From: Longimicrobium terrae
Lineage (GTDB): Bacteria > Gemmatimonadota > Gemmatimonadetes > Longimicrobiales > Longimicrobiaceae
Direction of reading: 5' to 3'
Assembly (NCBI RefSeq): GCF_014202995.1
Contig: NZ_JACHIA010000009.1
Span: 62,001 to 126,000 of the forward strand
DNA: 64,000 nt
The notes beneath the pieces were generated by a model. It was given only the letters and a program-made list of their open reading frames with translations. It searched no databases and was not told where the DNA came from. The position numbers and the translations under genes are program-made. How positions within the stretch are numbered: the stretch's first letter is position 1; each line of letters opens with the position of its first letter. Below are positions 8,291 to 16,407 of the stretch, piece by piece.

Positions 8291-9151
8291 TCACGAGACG
8301 GTGCGGAGGACGCTGGCGGTCTGGGGGACGTAGCCGCCGCCGAACAGGTTCACGTGCGCGAGCAGGTAGTAGAGTTGATAGACGGCGCGCCGCTCGGCGT
8401 ACCCCGGCGCCAGCGGCCACGCCTCGCGGTACGCCGCCCGGAACCGCGCGCCGACGCCGCCGAACAGCTCCGCCATCGCGAGGTCCACTTCGCGGTGGCC
8501 GCGGTACACGGCGGGATCGATGAGCGCCGGGCCGGCCGCCGTGGCCAGCACGTTTCCGCTCCACAGGTCGCCGTGCAGCAGCGACGGCCCGTCATCCTCC
8601 GCGGCGGCGAGGAGGCCGGGAAGGAGGTCCAGGAGGCGCGCCCACTCGTTTTCCGTCGCGGGGAGGCGGCCGGAGCGGCGGGCGAGCTTCAGCTGCGGCT
8701 CCATCCGCCGAAGGCGCCAGAACGCCGCCCACGACGGCTCCGCATCGTTCGCCTGCGGCAGCGAGCCGATGAAGTTGGCTTCCTCCCATCCCCAACCCGA
8801 CACGGGCGTGCGGTGCAGCGCCGCCAGCCCGCGGCCCAGCCGTTCCTCATCCGCCACGGCTGGTTCCAGCCACTCCAGCGCGAGCCACGCGGGGACGCCC
8901 TCCTGCGCGTCGGCGCGCGCGAGCACGCGGGGAACAACAAGGCCCGCGGCGGCGCGCCGAAGCGCATCCAGCCCGCGGGCCTCCGCCGCGAACATCCCCG
9001 CCGGCGAGCGCGGGTGATACTTGATGAACACCGGCCCGTCCGCCGTGCGCACCCGCGCCGCGTGGTTGATGCTGCCGCCGCCCACCGGCTGAGCGTCGAG
9101 AATGCGGCCCAGCCGCGCCTCCACCGCCGCGCGCAGCCCGCCTGGGATCAT
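8291..9151 (-). CDS. Fructosamine kinase family protein
   Basis: A 286-residue protein of the fructosamine-3-kinase/aminoglycoside phosphotransferase fold. Recognisable features are GGSINHAARVRTADGPVFIKY (nucleotide-binding lobe with the Lys), FIGSLPQAN with Trp-rich flanks typical of FN3K, and the catalytic loop SLLHGDLWSGNVL (Asp base and Asn). These are followed by ALIDPAVYRGHREVDLAMAE, where Asp takes the place of the DFG-type metal ligand. Family members phosphorylate ketoamines so that glycated proteins or small glycated amines break down. The ATG at 9151 overlaps the stop of the upstream phosphatase gene by four bases (ATGA), so the two are translationally coupled. It is the last gene of a four-gene minus-strand operon. 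Confidence 0.88.
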   Translation of the reverse strand: MIPGGLRAAVEARLGRILDAQPVGGGSINHAARVRTADGPVFIKYHPRSPAGMFAAEARGLDALRRAAAGLVVPRVLARADAQEGVPAWLALEWLEPAVADEERLGRGLAALHRTPVSGWGWEEANFIGSLPQANDAEPSWAAFWRLRRMEPQLKLARRSGRLPATENEWARLLDLLPGLLAAAEDDGPSLLHGDLWSGNVLATAAGPALIDPAVYRGHREVDLAMAELFGGVGARFRAAYREAWPLAPGYAERRAVYQLYYLLAHVNLFGGGYVPQTASVLRTVS

Positions 9152-9678
9152 CCCAGCCCGTGCTCGCGGACGATATGCTCCAGCAGGCCGCTCACGCCGC
9201 GCTCCACGATGTCGTGCACCTCGTCAAAGCCGCGCTCCCCGCCGTAGTACGGATCCGGCACGTCGCCGTGGCCGGGATCGGAGTCCCACTCGCGCAGCCG
9301 GTGCACGCGCGCGGTGCCGCCGGCGCGTTCCTCCAGCACGCGGATGCCCTCCAGGTTTTCCGTATCCATCGCGATCACGTAATCGAACCGGCGCAGGTCC
9401 GCGGGGGTGAGCGCGCGGCTGCGGCCCTCCAGCGTAATCCCGCGCCGCAGCGCCGTTTCCGCGCTGCGGCGGTCCGGCGCGGCGCCGCGATGGTAGCCGG
9501 AGGTCCCGGCGGAATCGATGACGAACCGCTCCTCCAGCCCGCGCTCGCGCACCTGGTGGCGGAATACGGCTTCCGCCAGCGGCGAGCGGCAGATGTTGCC
9601 CATGCACACGAAGAGCACGCGGATGCGCTCGTCGCGCGAGCCGGGCAGTTCCATCTCTTCCTGCACCGGCGCGCTCAC
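9148..9678 (-). CDS. Low-molecular-weight protein-tyrosine phosphatase
   Basis: A 176-residue LMW-PTP. The catalytic P-loop CMGNICRS (C25 to R31, the CX5R motif) lies 20 residues in. The general-acid Asp is in VPDPYYGGERGFDEVHD near residue 142, and the family's SAGTSGYHRG segment is also present. Such enzymes dephosphorylate tyrosine kinases of polysaccharide export, or arginine phosphate in some lineages; nothing here fixes the substrate. The start is GTG at 9678, which overlaps the stop of the LysM gene (GTGA). The stop also overlaps the fructosamine kinase start, so the gene is tightly coupled on both sides. Confidence 0.92.
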   Translation of the reverse strand: MSAPVQEEMELPGSRDERIRVLFVCMGNICRSPLAEAVFRHQVRERGLEERFVIDSAGTSGYHRGAAPDRRSAETALRRGITLEGRSRALTPADLRRFDYVIAMDTENLEGIRVLEERAGGTARVHRLREWDSDPGHGDVPDPYYGGERGFDEVHDIVERGVSGLLEHIVREHGLG

Positions 9679-11006
9679 CGCGGGACCGGGGGGATGACCA
9701 GCCGCTGGCCGGTGCGCACCTGATCCGTTTCCAGCTTGTTGGCTTCGATGATGGCGTCGCGCGTGACGCCATACTGCCGCGCGATGCCGAACAGCGTCTC
9801 GCCCGCCGCCACCGTGTGGGAGCGCGAGCCGCGCGGCGCCGCGGGCTGGCTGGGGCGCGCGGGCGTGGTGGCGCCCCCGCGTGCCGGAGCAGGCGTCGTC
9901 CCGCCGCTGCGGGCAGGAGCGGGCGTGGACGATGCGCCGGAGCCGGAGCCCGCACGCGTGTCGCGGGCGTTGGCGGGAAGGCGAAGCACGTCGCCGGTGC
10001 GCACGTCTTCCCAGTCCAGGTCCGGGTTCACCGCGCGGAGCTGCGCCGTGGTGATTCCGTACCGCCGCGCGATGCCGTAGAACGTTTCGCCCGCGGCCAT
10101 GCGGTGCGTGCGGGGCGCGGCCGTCGTGCGCGGACGGGCCGTGTCGCGCGCGGCGGGGCGGCGCGTGCCCGCCGTGTCCGCGCGGCTTCCCCGGCCGATG
10201 ACGACCGTGTCGCGCGGCGCATTCCGTCGCGCCGCGCTGTCCCGGGCCGCCGTCCGCCGGGCCGCCGAATCACGCGCGGCGGTCGTGGTGCGCCGCGTCG
10301 CTGCCGTGTCGCGAGACGTGTTGCGACGCGCGGCTGAATCGCGGGCGGCGGCAGCTGCGCGGCGAGTGGCGGCCGTATCGCGAGACGTGTTGCGCCGAGC
10401 CGCACTGTCGCGCGCAGCCGTCATGGCGCGGCGAGTGGCGGCCGTATCGCGAGACGTGTTGCGTCGAGCGGCCGAATCGCGTGCGGCAGTTGTCGTCCGG
10501 CGAGCGGCAGTGTCCCGAGCCGCGGTTGTGGTGCGACGAGTCGCGGTATCGCGTGCCGCAGTCGTGGTGCGGCGAGCGGCGGTGTCGCGTGCCGCCGTTG
10601 TTGTCCGACGAGCCGTTGTATCCCGAGCGGCAGTCGTGGTCCGGCGAGCCGTGGTGTCGCGGGCAGCGGCGGCGGCGCGGCGGGCGGCGGCGGTGTCGCG
10701 CGCGGCGGTGCGGGCGGGCGCGCTCACCCACACGGCGGAGTCGCGCGGCGGACGGGTGGAAACGGCGCCGCTGGACTGCACGGCGAACGGTCCGCTCGTC
10801 CCCTGCGCCCGCGTGAACGGACCGGGGCCGGGCACCGTGTCGGCATCGGCGGATTCCGCATCCGCCGAATCGCGATCCACGATCTGCACGGTGTCGCGGG
10901 CCGGGCGCGCGGGCGTCTTCTGCGCGAACAGCTCGCCCGGAGCCGCGAGGGCCAGGGCGAGCAGAAGTGCGGAGGCGGAACGGATGAACATCAACCGATT
11001 GAACAT
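9675..11006 (-). CDS. Secreted LysM-domain protein with Ala/Arg/Thr repeat linker
   Basis: A 443-residue secreted protein with a signal peptide (SASALLLALALAAPGELFA). A long low-complexity linker follows, then two C-terminal LysM domains: HRMAAGETFYGIARRYGI ... LRLPAN and HTVAAGETLFGIARQYGV ... RLVIPP. The linker (about residues 95-260) is built from nested repeats: a 12-residue unit of the type ARDTTARRTTTA in its first half and a 23-residue unit ARDSAARRNTSRDTAATRR+4 in its second half. The high arginine content suggests binding to anionic wall or lipid polymers, with LysM anchoring to peptidoglycan; this is inference. The start is ATG at 11006, overlapping the DedA stop by one base (TGATG), with ATG at 10991 as alternative. 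Confidence 0.8.
   Translation of the reverse strand: MFNRLMFIRSASALLLALALAAPGELFAQKTPARPARDTVQIVDRDSADAESADADTVPGPGPFTRAQGTSGPFAVQSSGAVSTRPPRDSAVWVSAPARTAARDTAAARRAAAAARDTTARRTTTAARDTTARRTTTAARDTAARRTTTAARDTATRRTTTAARDTAARRTTTAARDSAARRNTSRDTAATRRAMTAARDSAARRNTSRDTAATRRAAAAARDSAARRNTSRDTAATRRTTTAARDSAARRTAARDSAARRNAPRDTVVIGRGSRADTAGTRRPAARDTARPRTTAAPRTHRMAAGETFYGIARRYGITTAQLRAVNPDLDWEDVRTGDVLRLPANARDTRAGSGSGASSTPAPARSGGTTPAPARGGATTPARPSQPAAPRGSRSHTVAAGETLFGIARQYGVTRDAIIEANKLETDQVRTGQRLVIPPVPR
10255..10720 (-). repeat. Coding tandem repeats in the LysM protein linker
   Basis: Imperfect in-frame tandem repeats. A 36-base unit lies toward the higher coordinates. A 69-base unit is seen as near-identical copies of GGCGAGTGGCGGCCGTATCG starting at 10361 and 10430. 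Units keep the reading frame, so copy number could change without breaking the protein. Confidence 0.7.
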
Positions 11007-11707
11007 CAGATGCGGGGCTCGGTGCCGGTCGCGTCGGCCACGTCGCCGACGGTGCGCGAGCGGCGGTGCTTGAGCCACTCCAGGAACGGCGGCAGCAGCG
11101 AAACCAGAATGATGCCGATGACGACGTACTCGAAGTTGTGCTGAATCACCGGAATGTTGCCGAAGAAGTACCCGGCGAACAGAAACAGCGTGATCCAGAT
11201 GACGCCGCCGATGACGTTGAACGTAAGGAACTTGGCGTAATCCATCTTGGACGCGCCCGCCACGAACGGCGCGTACGTCCGCACGATGGGAATGAAGCGC
11301 GCCAGGATGATGGTCTTGCCGCCGTACCTGGCGTAGAAGCCCTCCGTCTTGCGCAGGTACTCCAGCTTCATGACCCGCGCTTCTTCCTTGAACACCTTGG
11401 TGCCCACCGCGCGGCCGATCTGGTAGTTCACCGAGTCGCCCACGACCGCGGCGATCACCAGCACCAGCCAGAGCAGCAGGATGTTGAGCGCGGGCTCGCC
11501 GGGCATGTTGTTGGCCGCGGCCGTGATGGCGCCCGCGGCGAACAGAAGCGAGTCGCCGGGCAGGAACGGCGTCACCACCAGCCCCGTCTCGGCAAAGATG
11601 ATGGCGAACAGGATGACGTACGTCCACGCGCCGTACTGCCGCAGCAGTTCCGCCAGGTGCACGTCCAGGTGCCGGAAGTAGTCGAACATCTGCGCAAGAA
11701 AGTCCAT
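11006..11707 (-). CDS. DedA family membrane protein
   Basis: A 233-residue polytopic membrane protein of the DedA/VTT family. Signatures are FAETGLVVTPFLPGDSLLF in the first membrane region, GDSVNYQIGRAVG, and the re-entrant ILARFIPIVRTYAPFVAGAS with its conserved Arg residues and Gly. A hydrophobic C-terminal pair (FNVIGGVIWITLFLFAGYFFG, VVIGIILVSLLPPF) precedes a basic tail. DedA proteins act as lipid-carrier (undecaprenyl phosphate) flippases or affect membrane potential and cationic peptide tolerance. It is the first gene of the operon with the LysM protein, tyrosine phosphatase and fructosamine kinase, which suggests that the set serves envelope homeostasis. ATG at 11707 is the natural start. 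Confidence 0.92.
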   Translation of the reverse strand: MDFLAQMFDYFRHLDVHLAELLRQYGAWTYVILFAIIFAETGLVVTPFLPGDSLLFAAGAITAAANNMPGEPALNILLLWLVLVIAAVVGDSVNYQIGRAVGTKVFKEEARVMKLEYLRKTEGFYARYGGKTIILARFIPIVRTYAPFVAGASKMDYAKFLTFNVIGGVIWITLFLFAGYFFGNIPVIQHNFEYVVIGIILVSLLPPFLEWLKHRRSRTVGDVADATGTEPRI

Positions 11708-11800
11708 CCGTCACCGCCATCCAGAGAAAAATCCCGCCCTCGCCCGGAAGCCCCTTCCGGAAGAACGGGAATGGTATCGGCGGCGGGGGTGGGATTCAAG

Positions 11801-11823
11801 GATGATGCTGAATCCGCATCATC
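11801..11823 (-). terminator. Hairpin overlapping the stop of the deacetylase gene
   Basis: GATGATGC and GCATCATC pair across a 7-base loop, and the stem includes the stop codon region. There is no clear U-tract, so termination is only suggested. A second small hairpin (CCGGAAG/CTTCCGG, near 11750-11766) lies between this gene and dedA. Confidence 0.35.
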
Positions 11824-12862
11824 GTCCCGCCCCCGCCGAAACGTACGCGCCGTCCGGTTCCAGCCGCCGCACCGTCCGCTCCACCACGTCGCGGTGCGCG
11901 ATCACGCGGTCGATGCTGTGCCCGTCGTACGCCGGATCGCGCGGGCTCACGCTGGGCCCGCCCGACACCTCCAGCACGGCGTCGTGCGCGTACCGCACCG
12001 TCTGCCCCGTGCGGGGATCGCGCCACGAGCCCGCCCACGCCAGCGGCCGCGTCTTTGGCCATATGCCCAGCGGCAGCGCCAGGGTGCGCACGCGGTAGCC
12101 GGGAACCGCGCTGTCCACGGCCATCTGCAGCCGCGCGATCTGCTCCTGCACGTACGCGTCGGAGTACTTGTCGAGGCGCGCGTGCCAGACGGTGTGGTTG
12201 CAGATTTCAAAGCCCTGCTGGGCCAGAAACTTCATCTTGGGATAGCGCCATTCCGTCTTCTGCCCCTTGATGCCGCCGCGGCCGAAGAAGGCGCCGCCCG
12301 CGTCGCCCGCGCTCAGGACGCAGAAGGTGGCGGCGTTGCGCCATCCCGGGTGCGTGCGGGTGAACTCCGTCCAGATCCCCACGGCGCTGTTGGGGTCGAT
12401 GGACAGCGTTCCGTCGGCGGATTCCACGTAGCTGAACTGCGTAGGATCGGCGTCATCGAACACGGCGGCAAAGGCACGATAGCCGGCGGGGAGCACCTGG
12501 TCGATGCGGCGGTCGTGCATTTCCGCGACGGTGACGGGGCGATAACCGGCGTCGTACAGCACCTGCAGGTCGCGGCGCAGGGCCTCGGGCGGATGGTGGA
12601 ACTCAGTGGGGCCGGCGCGGATGACGTGGTATTCAAAGACGGGCACGCGCCCCATGCTGTCCGGCGTGTACGGCCCCCGCGGCAGGCGCGATGCCGCCGC
12701 CGTCGCGGAATCCGCCGCATCCGCGGGACGGGCCGCCGCCGAATCCGCGCTCGCGGCCGTCGCCGCCTTTCCCGCCTCGCGAGGCGCATCACCCCCGCAT
12801 CCCGCCATCGCCTGCACCGACAGCCCCATCGTCAGCACCCGCATCGCCATCACCCGCCGCAT
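11819..12862 (-). CDS. Polysaccharide deacetylase-like lipoprotein
   Basis: A 347-residue exported protein. Its N-terminus ends in AMAGC at about residue 22, a near-lipobox. An Ala/Asp-rich linker then leads to a NodB-like domain. The first NodB motif reads AAVFDDAD rather than the usual TFDDG, keeping both Asp residues. The metal-binding HxxxH motif is present in CNHTVWHARLD. The LALPLGIWPKT and YDGHSIDRVIAHRD segments follow where the third and fourth motifs are expected. Such enzymes remove acetyl groups from cell-wall or exopolysaccharide sugars. ATG at 12862 follows GGGGAG by about seven bases; longer in-frame starts exist at 12898 and beyond but run into repeat DNA. No operon partner is evident. 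Confidence 0.75.
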   Translation of the reverse strand: MRRVMAMRVLTMGLSVQAMAGCGGDAPREAGKAATAASADSAAARPADAADSATAAASRLPRGPYTPDSMGRVPVFEYHVIRAGPTEFHHPPEALRRDLQVLYDAGYRPVTVAEMHDRRIDQVLPAGYRAFAAVFDDADPTQFSYVESADGTLSIDPNSAVGIWTEFTRTHPGWRNAATFCVLSAGDAGGAFFGRGGIKGQKTEWRYPKMKFLAQQGFEICNHTVWHARLDKYSDAYVQEQIARLQMAVDSAVPGYRVRTLALPLGIWPKTRPLAWAGSWRDPRTGQTVRYAHDAVLEVSGGPSVSPRDPAYDGHSIDRVIAHRDVVERTVRRLEPDGAYVSAGAGR

Positions 12863-13405
12863 TACCGCTCCCCGTTCGTCATTCGCCACATGCCTCATCC
12901 ACCGATCCCGGCTGGAGGATGGTTCCTCTGCGCGCATCGTGCCTCGCGGGCGGAAAGCCCCCCATCTGTTCCCCCGCGCCCCTCCGCCACCCCCGCGTCC
13001 TCCGCGTGAAACGGTGTTGTCGTTTGCGGGGCGTGGGGCTTGGGGCGGCGCGGAGGTGCTGGGGCCAAAAAGTGGAGGCGCAGTTCGATCATCGTCGGCG
13101 AGATCCGCCATCCAGGAGCGAATGAATTCGCCGCTGGAACAGCACGAAGTCCGCCTGCGCGGACTGTGGCGGCAGCTGTGGTGCGTCGCGCGAAATTGGC
13201 TTGGCGGATGGTAGATCCTTCGGTCGCGCAAGGCTTCGGCGCGGCGGACGATTCGGCGCACGCTCTCTCAGGATGACATGGGGTTGCGGTGAGAGATGGG
13301 GCGTGACGCCCGGCTCCGCCTGACGCGCGCTCCGGCGCGGAGGTACGCGGAGGTACGCGGGGAACGGGCGCGACGGCTTGCCCCGGGGCGGGCGGGCCGG
13401 GTAAC
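12863..13405. repeat. Spacer with hairpin and CGAAGGATCT-type repeats
   Basis: No gene is supported. The composite repeat (CATCCAGGAGCGAATGAATT ... GCACGAAGTCCGCCTGCGCG) lies at about 13106-13166, and a member of the TCATCCTGAG/GATCC family at about 13205-13280 (GGTAGATCCTTCGGTCGCGC ... CTCTCAGGATGACA). Short GGAGGTACGC direct repeats lie at 13339-13360. Confidence 0.65.
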
Positions 13406-13417
13406 GTGGAGGGCATG

Positions 13418-14587
13418 ATGACCGACGACACGCTTCCCACGCTGGGCGCGGACGAGACGCTGCGCTACAGCCGGCACCTGATCCTGCCCGAAGTGGGCCC
13501 CGCGGGACAGCGGCGCCTCAAGGCCGCGCGCGTTCTGCTCATCGGCGCGGGGGGGCTGGGGTCGCCCGCCGCGCTGTACCTGGCGGCGGCCGGCGTGGGC
13601 ACGCTGGGGATCGTGGACTTCGACACGGTCGACGAATCCAACCTTCAGCGGCAGATCATCCACGGCACGGCGGACGTGGGGCGCACCAAGCTGGATTCCG
13701 CCACGGACCGCATCATCGGCATCAATCCCCACGTGCGCGTGGAGCCGCATTCCGTGCGGCTGGAGTCGGCAAACGCGCGGCAGATCATCCGCGGCTACGA
13801 TGTCGTCATCGACGGAAGCGACAACTTTCCCACCCGCTACCTGGTGAACGACGCCTGCGTGCTGGAGGGAAAGCCGTGCGTCTACGGCTCCATTCTGCGC
13901 TGGGACGGGCAGGCGTCCGTGTTCTGGGCGCAGCGCGGGCCGTGCTACCGCTGCCTGTTTCCCGAGCCGCCGCCGCCGGGCTCGGTGCCGTCGTGCGCGG
14001 AGGCCGGCGTGTTCGGCGTGCTGCCTGGCATCATCGGCAGCGTGCAGGCGCTGGAGGCGCTGAAGCTGATTCTGGACACGGGCGAGCCGCTCATCGGCAG
14101 GCTCTTGCTGTTCGACGCGCTGCGGATGAGGTTCAGGGAGATGCGGCTGCGGCGCGACCCGGCCTGCCCCGTGTGCGGCGACAATCCCACCGTTCGCGAA
14201 CTGATCGACTACGAGCGCTTCTGCGGAATCCATCCGCCGGGCGCGCCAACGGATAACGAGATGATCCCGGAAATCACCCCGACGGAACTCAAGCAGCGGC
14301 TGGACCGCGGCGACCGCCTGACCATCATCGACGTGCGCGAGCCGATGGAGTGGGACATCGGCAACCTGGAGCCGCAGGGCGCGCGGCTCATCCCCCTGGC
14401 GCAGGTGCCCGAGCGGCTGGACGAGATTTCGCCCGACGAGGAGATCGTGCTGCAGTGCCGCTCCGGCGCGCGCAGCGGCCAGGCGCTGCAGTACCTTCAG
14501 GCGCAGGGCTACGAGCGCGTGCTGAACCTCAGGGGCGGCATTCTGGCCTGGTCCGACGAGGTCGATCCCACCATCCCCAAGTACTGA
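13418..14587 (+). CDS. moeB: MoeB/ThiF-type adenylyltransferase fused to a rhodanese domain
   Basis: A 389-residue fusion. The N-terminal E1-like domain has the ATP-binding GAGGLGSPAALYLAAAG (G43-G48 and on), the acidic DFDTVDESNLQRQ segment, TKLDSA, and a zinc site in CYRCLFP and CPVCGD. The C-terminal rhodanese domain (about 285-389) has DVREPMEWDIGNL and the active-site loop CRSGARSG with its Cys near residue 347. Proteins of this architecture adenylate the C-terminal Gly-Gly of MoaD/ThiS-like sulfur carriers and deliver persulfide sulfur, as MOCS3/MoeZ do. The ATG at 13418 lies four bases after GGAGGG; a GTG at 13406 and an ATG at 13415 are alternatives. No moa genes are adjacent. Confidence 0.9.
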   Translation: MTDDTLPTLGADETLRYSRHLILPEVGPAGQRRLKAARVLLIGAGGLGSPAALYLAAAGVGTLGIVDFDTVDESNLQRQIIHGTADVGRTKLDSATDRIIGINPHVRVEPHSVRLESANARQIIRGYDVVIDGSDNFPTRYLVNDACVLEGKPCVYGSILRWDGQASVFWAQRGPCYRCLFPEPPPPGSVPSCAEAGVFGVLPGIIGSVQALEALKLILDTGEPLIGRLLLFDALRMRFREMRLRRDPACPVCGDNPTVRELIDYERFCGIHPPGAPTDNEMIPEITPTELKQRLDRGDRLTIIDVREPMEWDIGNLEPQGARLIPLAQVPERLDEISPDEEIVLQCRSGARSGQALQYLQAQGYERVLNLRGGILAWSDEVDPTIPKY

Positions 14588-14608
14588 GGGGTTCACTGCG
14601 CGTGGAAC

Positions 14609-14631
14609 GCCTCACGGAAGCGCCGTGAGGG
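14609..14631 (+). terminator. Hairpin after the moeB-like gene
   Basis: CCTCACGG and CCGTGAGG pair around AAGCG, 22 bases past the stop. There is no U-tract, so it may be a weak terminator or mRNA end stabiliser. Confidence 0.4.
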
Positions 14632-14664
14632 CCGATCATCCCTGAGCCCGCGGATGGAGGACCG

Positions 14665-14919
14665 ATGCACAGAACCGCGAAAACCGCCGTAGTGCTGGCC
14701 ATGATCGCGCTCGGCCTGGTGCTCGTGCTCGACGTTCTCTACTTCGCGAACGGCTCGCTGGAGATGTTTCCGACGGAAGCGGACCACCGTACCGTCCGGA
14801 CGGCCACCGGCATGCTGGCCGTCCTCCTCGTGACCGCGCTGGCCGGCCTCGGGTGGATCTTCCGGCTTCTGATCCGGCGTCCCGGGCGATCCGCTCCCGA
14901 ATCCGCATGGACACGTTGA
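14665..14919 (+). CDS. Small two-helix membrane protein (84 aa)
   Basis: An 84-residue protein with two predicted membrane helices: VVLAMIALGLVLVLDVLYFA (residues 9-28) and TGMLAVLLVTALAGLGWIFRLLI (about 48-70), then a basic tail. I do not recognise the family. It is supported as a real gene by an excellent ribosome site (GGAGG seven bases before ATG), by hydrophobic periodicity, and by its position filling the gap between two plus-strand genes. The tail ends 11 bases before the ATG of the dehydratase gene, so co-transcription is likely. No catalytic residues are evident. Confidence 0.65.
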   Translation: MHRTAKTAVVLAMIALGLVLVLDVLYFANGSLEMFPTEADHRTVRTATGMLAVLLVTALAGLGWIFRLLIRRPGRSAPESAWTR

Positions 14920-14930
14920 TTTCCCATCTC

Positions 14931-15908
14931 ATGAACCCGATGTCCGAAAACCCGATCCTGCCCACCGCGGCCGACGTGCACGCCGCGGCGGAACGGCTGC
15001 GCGGCAACGCCCACCGCACGCCGGTGATGACGTCGCGCACGCTCAACGAGCGGTTCGGCGCGGAGTTCTTCTTCAAGTGCGAGAACCTGCAGCGCGGCGG
15101 ATCGTTCAAGTTCCGCGGCGCGTTCAACTCCGTCTCGGCGCTCACGGCGTCGCAGCGGGCGCTGGGCGTGCTCACGTACTCGTCCGGCAACCACGCGCAG
15201 GCCGTGGCGCTCACGGGCCGCATCCTGGGCGTGCGGACGGCCATCGTGATGCCGGACGACGCGCCGCAGTCCAAGATCGAGGGGACGCGCGGCTACGGCG
15301 GCGAGGTGATTCTGTACGACAAGCACAAGGAAACGCGCGAGGAGATCGCCATCACCCTGCAGGCAGAGCGCGGAATGACGCTGCTGCCGCCGTACGACCA
15401 CGCGGGGGTGATCGCCGGCCAGGGCACCGCCGCGCTGGAACTGCTGCACGACGTGGCGGGATTGACGGTGATGATGACGCCCTGCGGCGGCGGCGGGCTG
15501 CTGAGCGGAACGGCGCTGGCGGCAAAGGACGCGGTTCCCGGCATCCGCGTCGTCGGTGTGGAGCCGGAGCTGGCGGATGACGCCACGCGATCGTTCCGCA
15601 CCGGCACGCTGCAGACGGTGCGCAATCCGCCGACGATCGCGGATGGGCTGCGCACGCCGGCGCTGGGACAGCTCACCTTTCCGCTGATCCGCCAGAACGT
15701 GAGCGAGATGCGCACGGTGTCGGAAGAGGCGATCGTGGAGGCGATGCGGTTCTTGTGGACGCGGATGAAGATCGTGGTGGAGCCCTCCGGCGCCGTTCCG
15801 CTGGCCGCCGTCATGAGCGACCCGGACGCGTTCCGCGGCGAGCGCGTGGGGATGGTGATTACCGGCGGCAACGTGGACCTGGCCAACGCATTCGCGCTGC
15901 TGGCATAG
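14931..15908 (+). CDS. Threonine/serine dehydratase (PLP, fold type II)
   Basis: A 325-residue PLP enzyme of the threonine ammonia-lyase/serine racemase family. The PLP-binding lysine is K60 in GGSFKFRGA. The SSGNHAQAVAL substrate-Asn loop follows, and the glycine-rich phosphate-binding loop is CGGGGLLSGTALA. EPSGAVPLAAVM and VITGGNVDL lie near the C-terminus. The length matches catabolic TdcB-type enzymes: no ACT regulatory domain is present, so it is probably not the isoleucine-feedback-controlled IlvA form. It would deaminate L-threonine or L-serine to 2-oxobutyrate or pyruvate in the cytoplasm. ATG at 14931 is used; ATG at 14907 and 14940 are in-frame alternatives. Confidence 0.9.
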   Translation: MNPMSENPILPTAADVHAAAERLRGNAHRTPVMTSRTLNERFGAEFFFKCENLQRGGSFKFRGAFNSVSALTASQRALGVLTYSSGNHAQAVALTGRILGVRTAIVMPDDAPQSKIEGTRGYGGEVILYDKHKETREEIAITLQAERGMTLLPPYDHAGVIAGQGTAALELLHDVAGLTVMMTPCGGGGLLSGTALAAKDAVPGIRVVGVEPELADDATRSFRTGTLQTVRNPPTIADGLRTPALGQLTFPLIRQNVSEMRTVSEEAIVEAMRFLWTRMKIVVEPSGAVPLAAVMSDPDAFRGERVGMVITGGNVDLANAFALLA

Positions 15909-16350
15909 TTCCCCGCGGGGGATGAACGGCGCGGGCATGGTGGATGTGGGGGAAGACGGGCGACTGAAGTCGCGGCAATAACGGCGCAAAGTCCGCCTTC
16001 GCGGACTGCGGCGGACGGTCCTGCGCGGTCGGCGAAGTTGGCTCGTGCGGAAAGCAGATCCTTCGTCGGCGCCACGGTTCGCCGCGTCGAAAGGCGCGGC
16101 CGGCGCCTCCTCAGGATGACGCCATTTGGCGTTGCAGGCGGAGAAGAGACAACGCATTAACGCGACGGCGTCATCATGTGGGATCACAAACCCGCTCTCC
16201 CCGGCGCCGGGCCGTGTGCGCCACCGGCGTCATCCTGAGGGAGCGTGCACCGCCCGTCCGCGGCGCCGTACTCGTGCGCGACCGAAGGATCTACCATCCG
16301 CGTGAGCCAACCGTCCGGCCCGCATCATCGCCGCGGCGGCGACAACAGCA
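15909..16350. repeat. Repeat-rich spacer
   Basis: No gene is supported. It contains a GCGACTGAAGTCGCGGCAAT ... AGTCCGCCTTCGCGGACT element (15960-16010). It also holds opposite-facing copies of the TCATCCTGAG/CGAAGGATCT family (about 16035-16120 and 16219-16315, the latter ending ACCGAAGGATCTACCATCCG). Confidence 0.65.
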
Positions 16351-16385
16351 GAGCGGCCCTCCGGCACAGTGCCGGAGGGCCGCTC
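16351..16385 (-). terminator. Strong hairpin after the VWA-protein gene
   Basis: A 17-bp perfect inverted repeat (GAGCGGCCCTCCGGCAC and complement) with almost no spacer, 23 bases beyond the stop of the minus-strand VWA gene. It lacks a clean U-tract. Confidence 0.5.
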
Positions 16386-16407
16386 GTCATCCATCCATCC
16401 CCATCAC

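Noticed and set aside
11007-11720. N-terminal extension of the LysM protein frame
   Set aside because: This stretch is out of frame with the DedA gene that it overlaps; DedA has strong family motifs and a signal peptide begins only at 11006.
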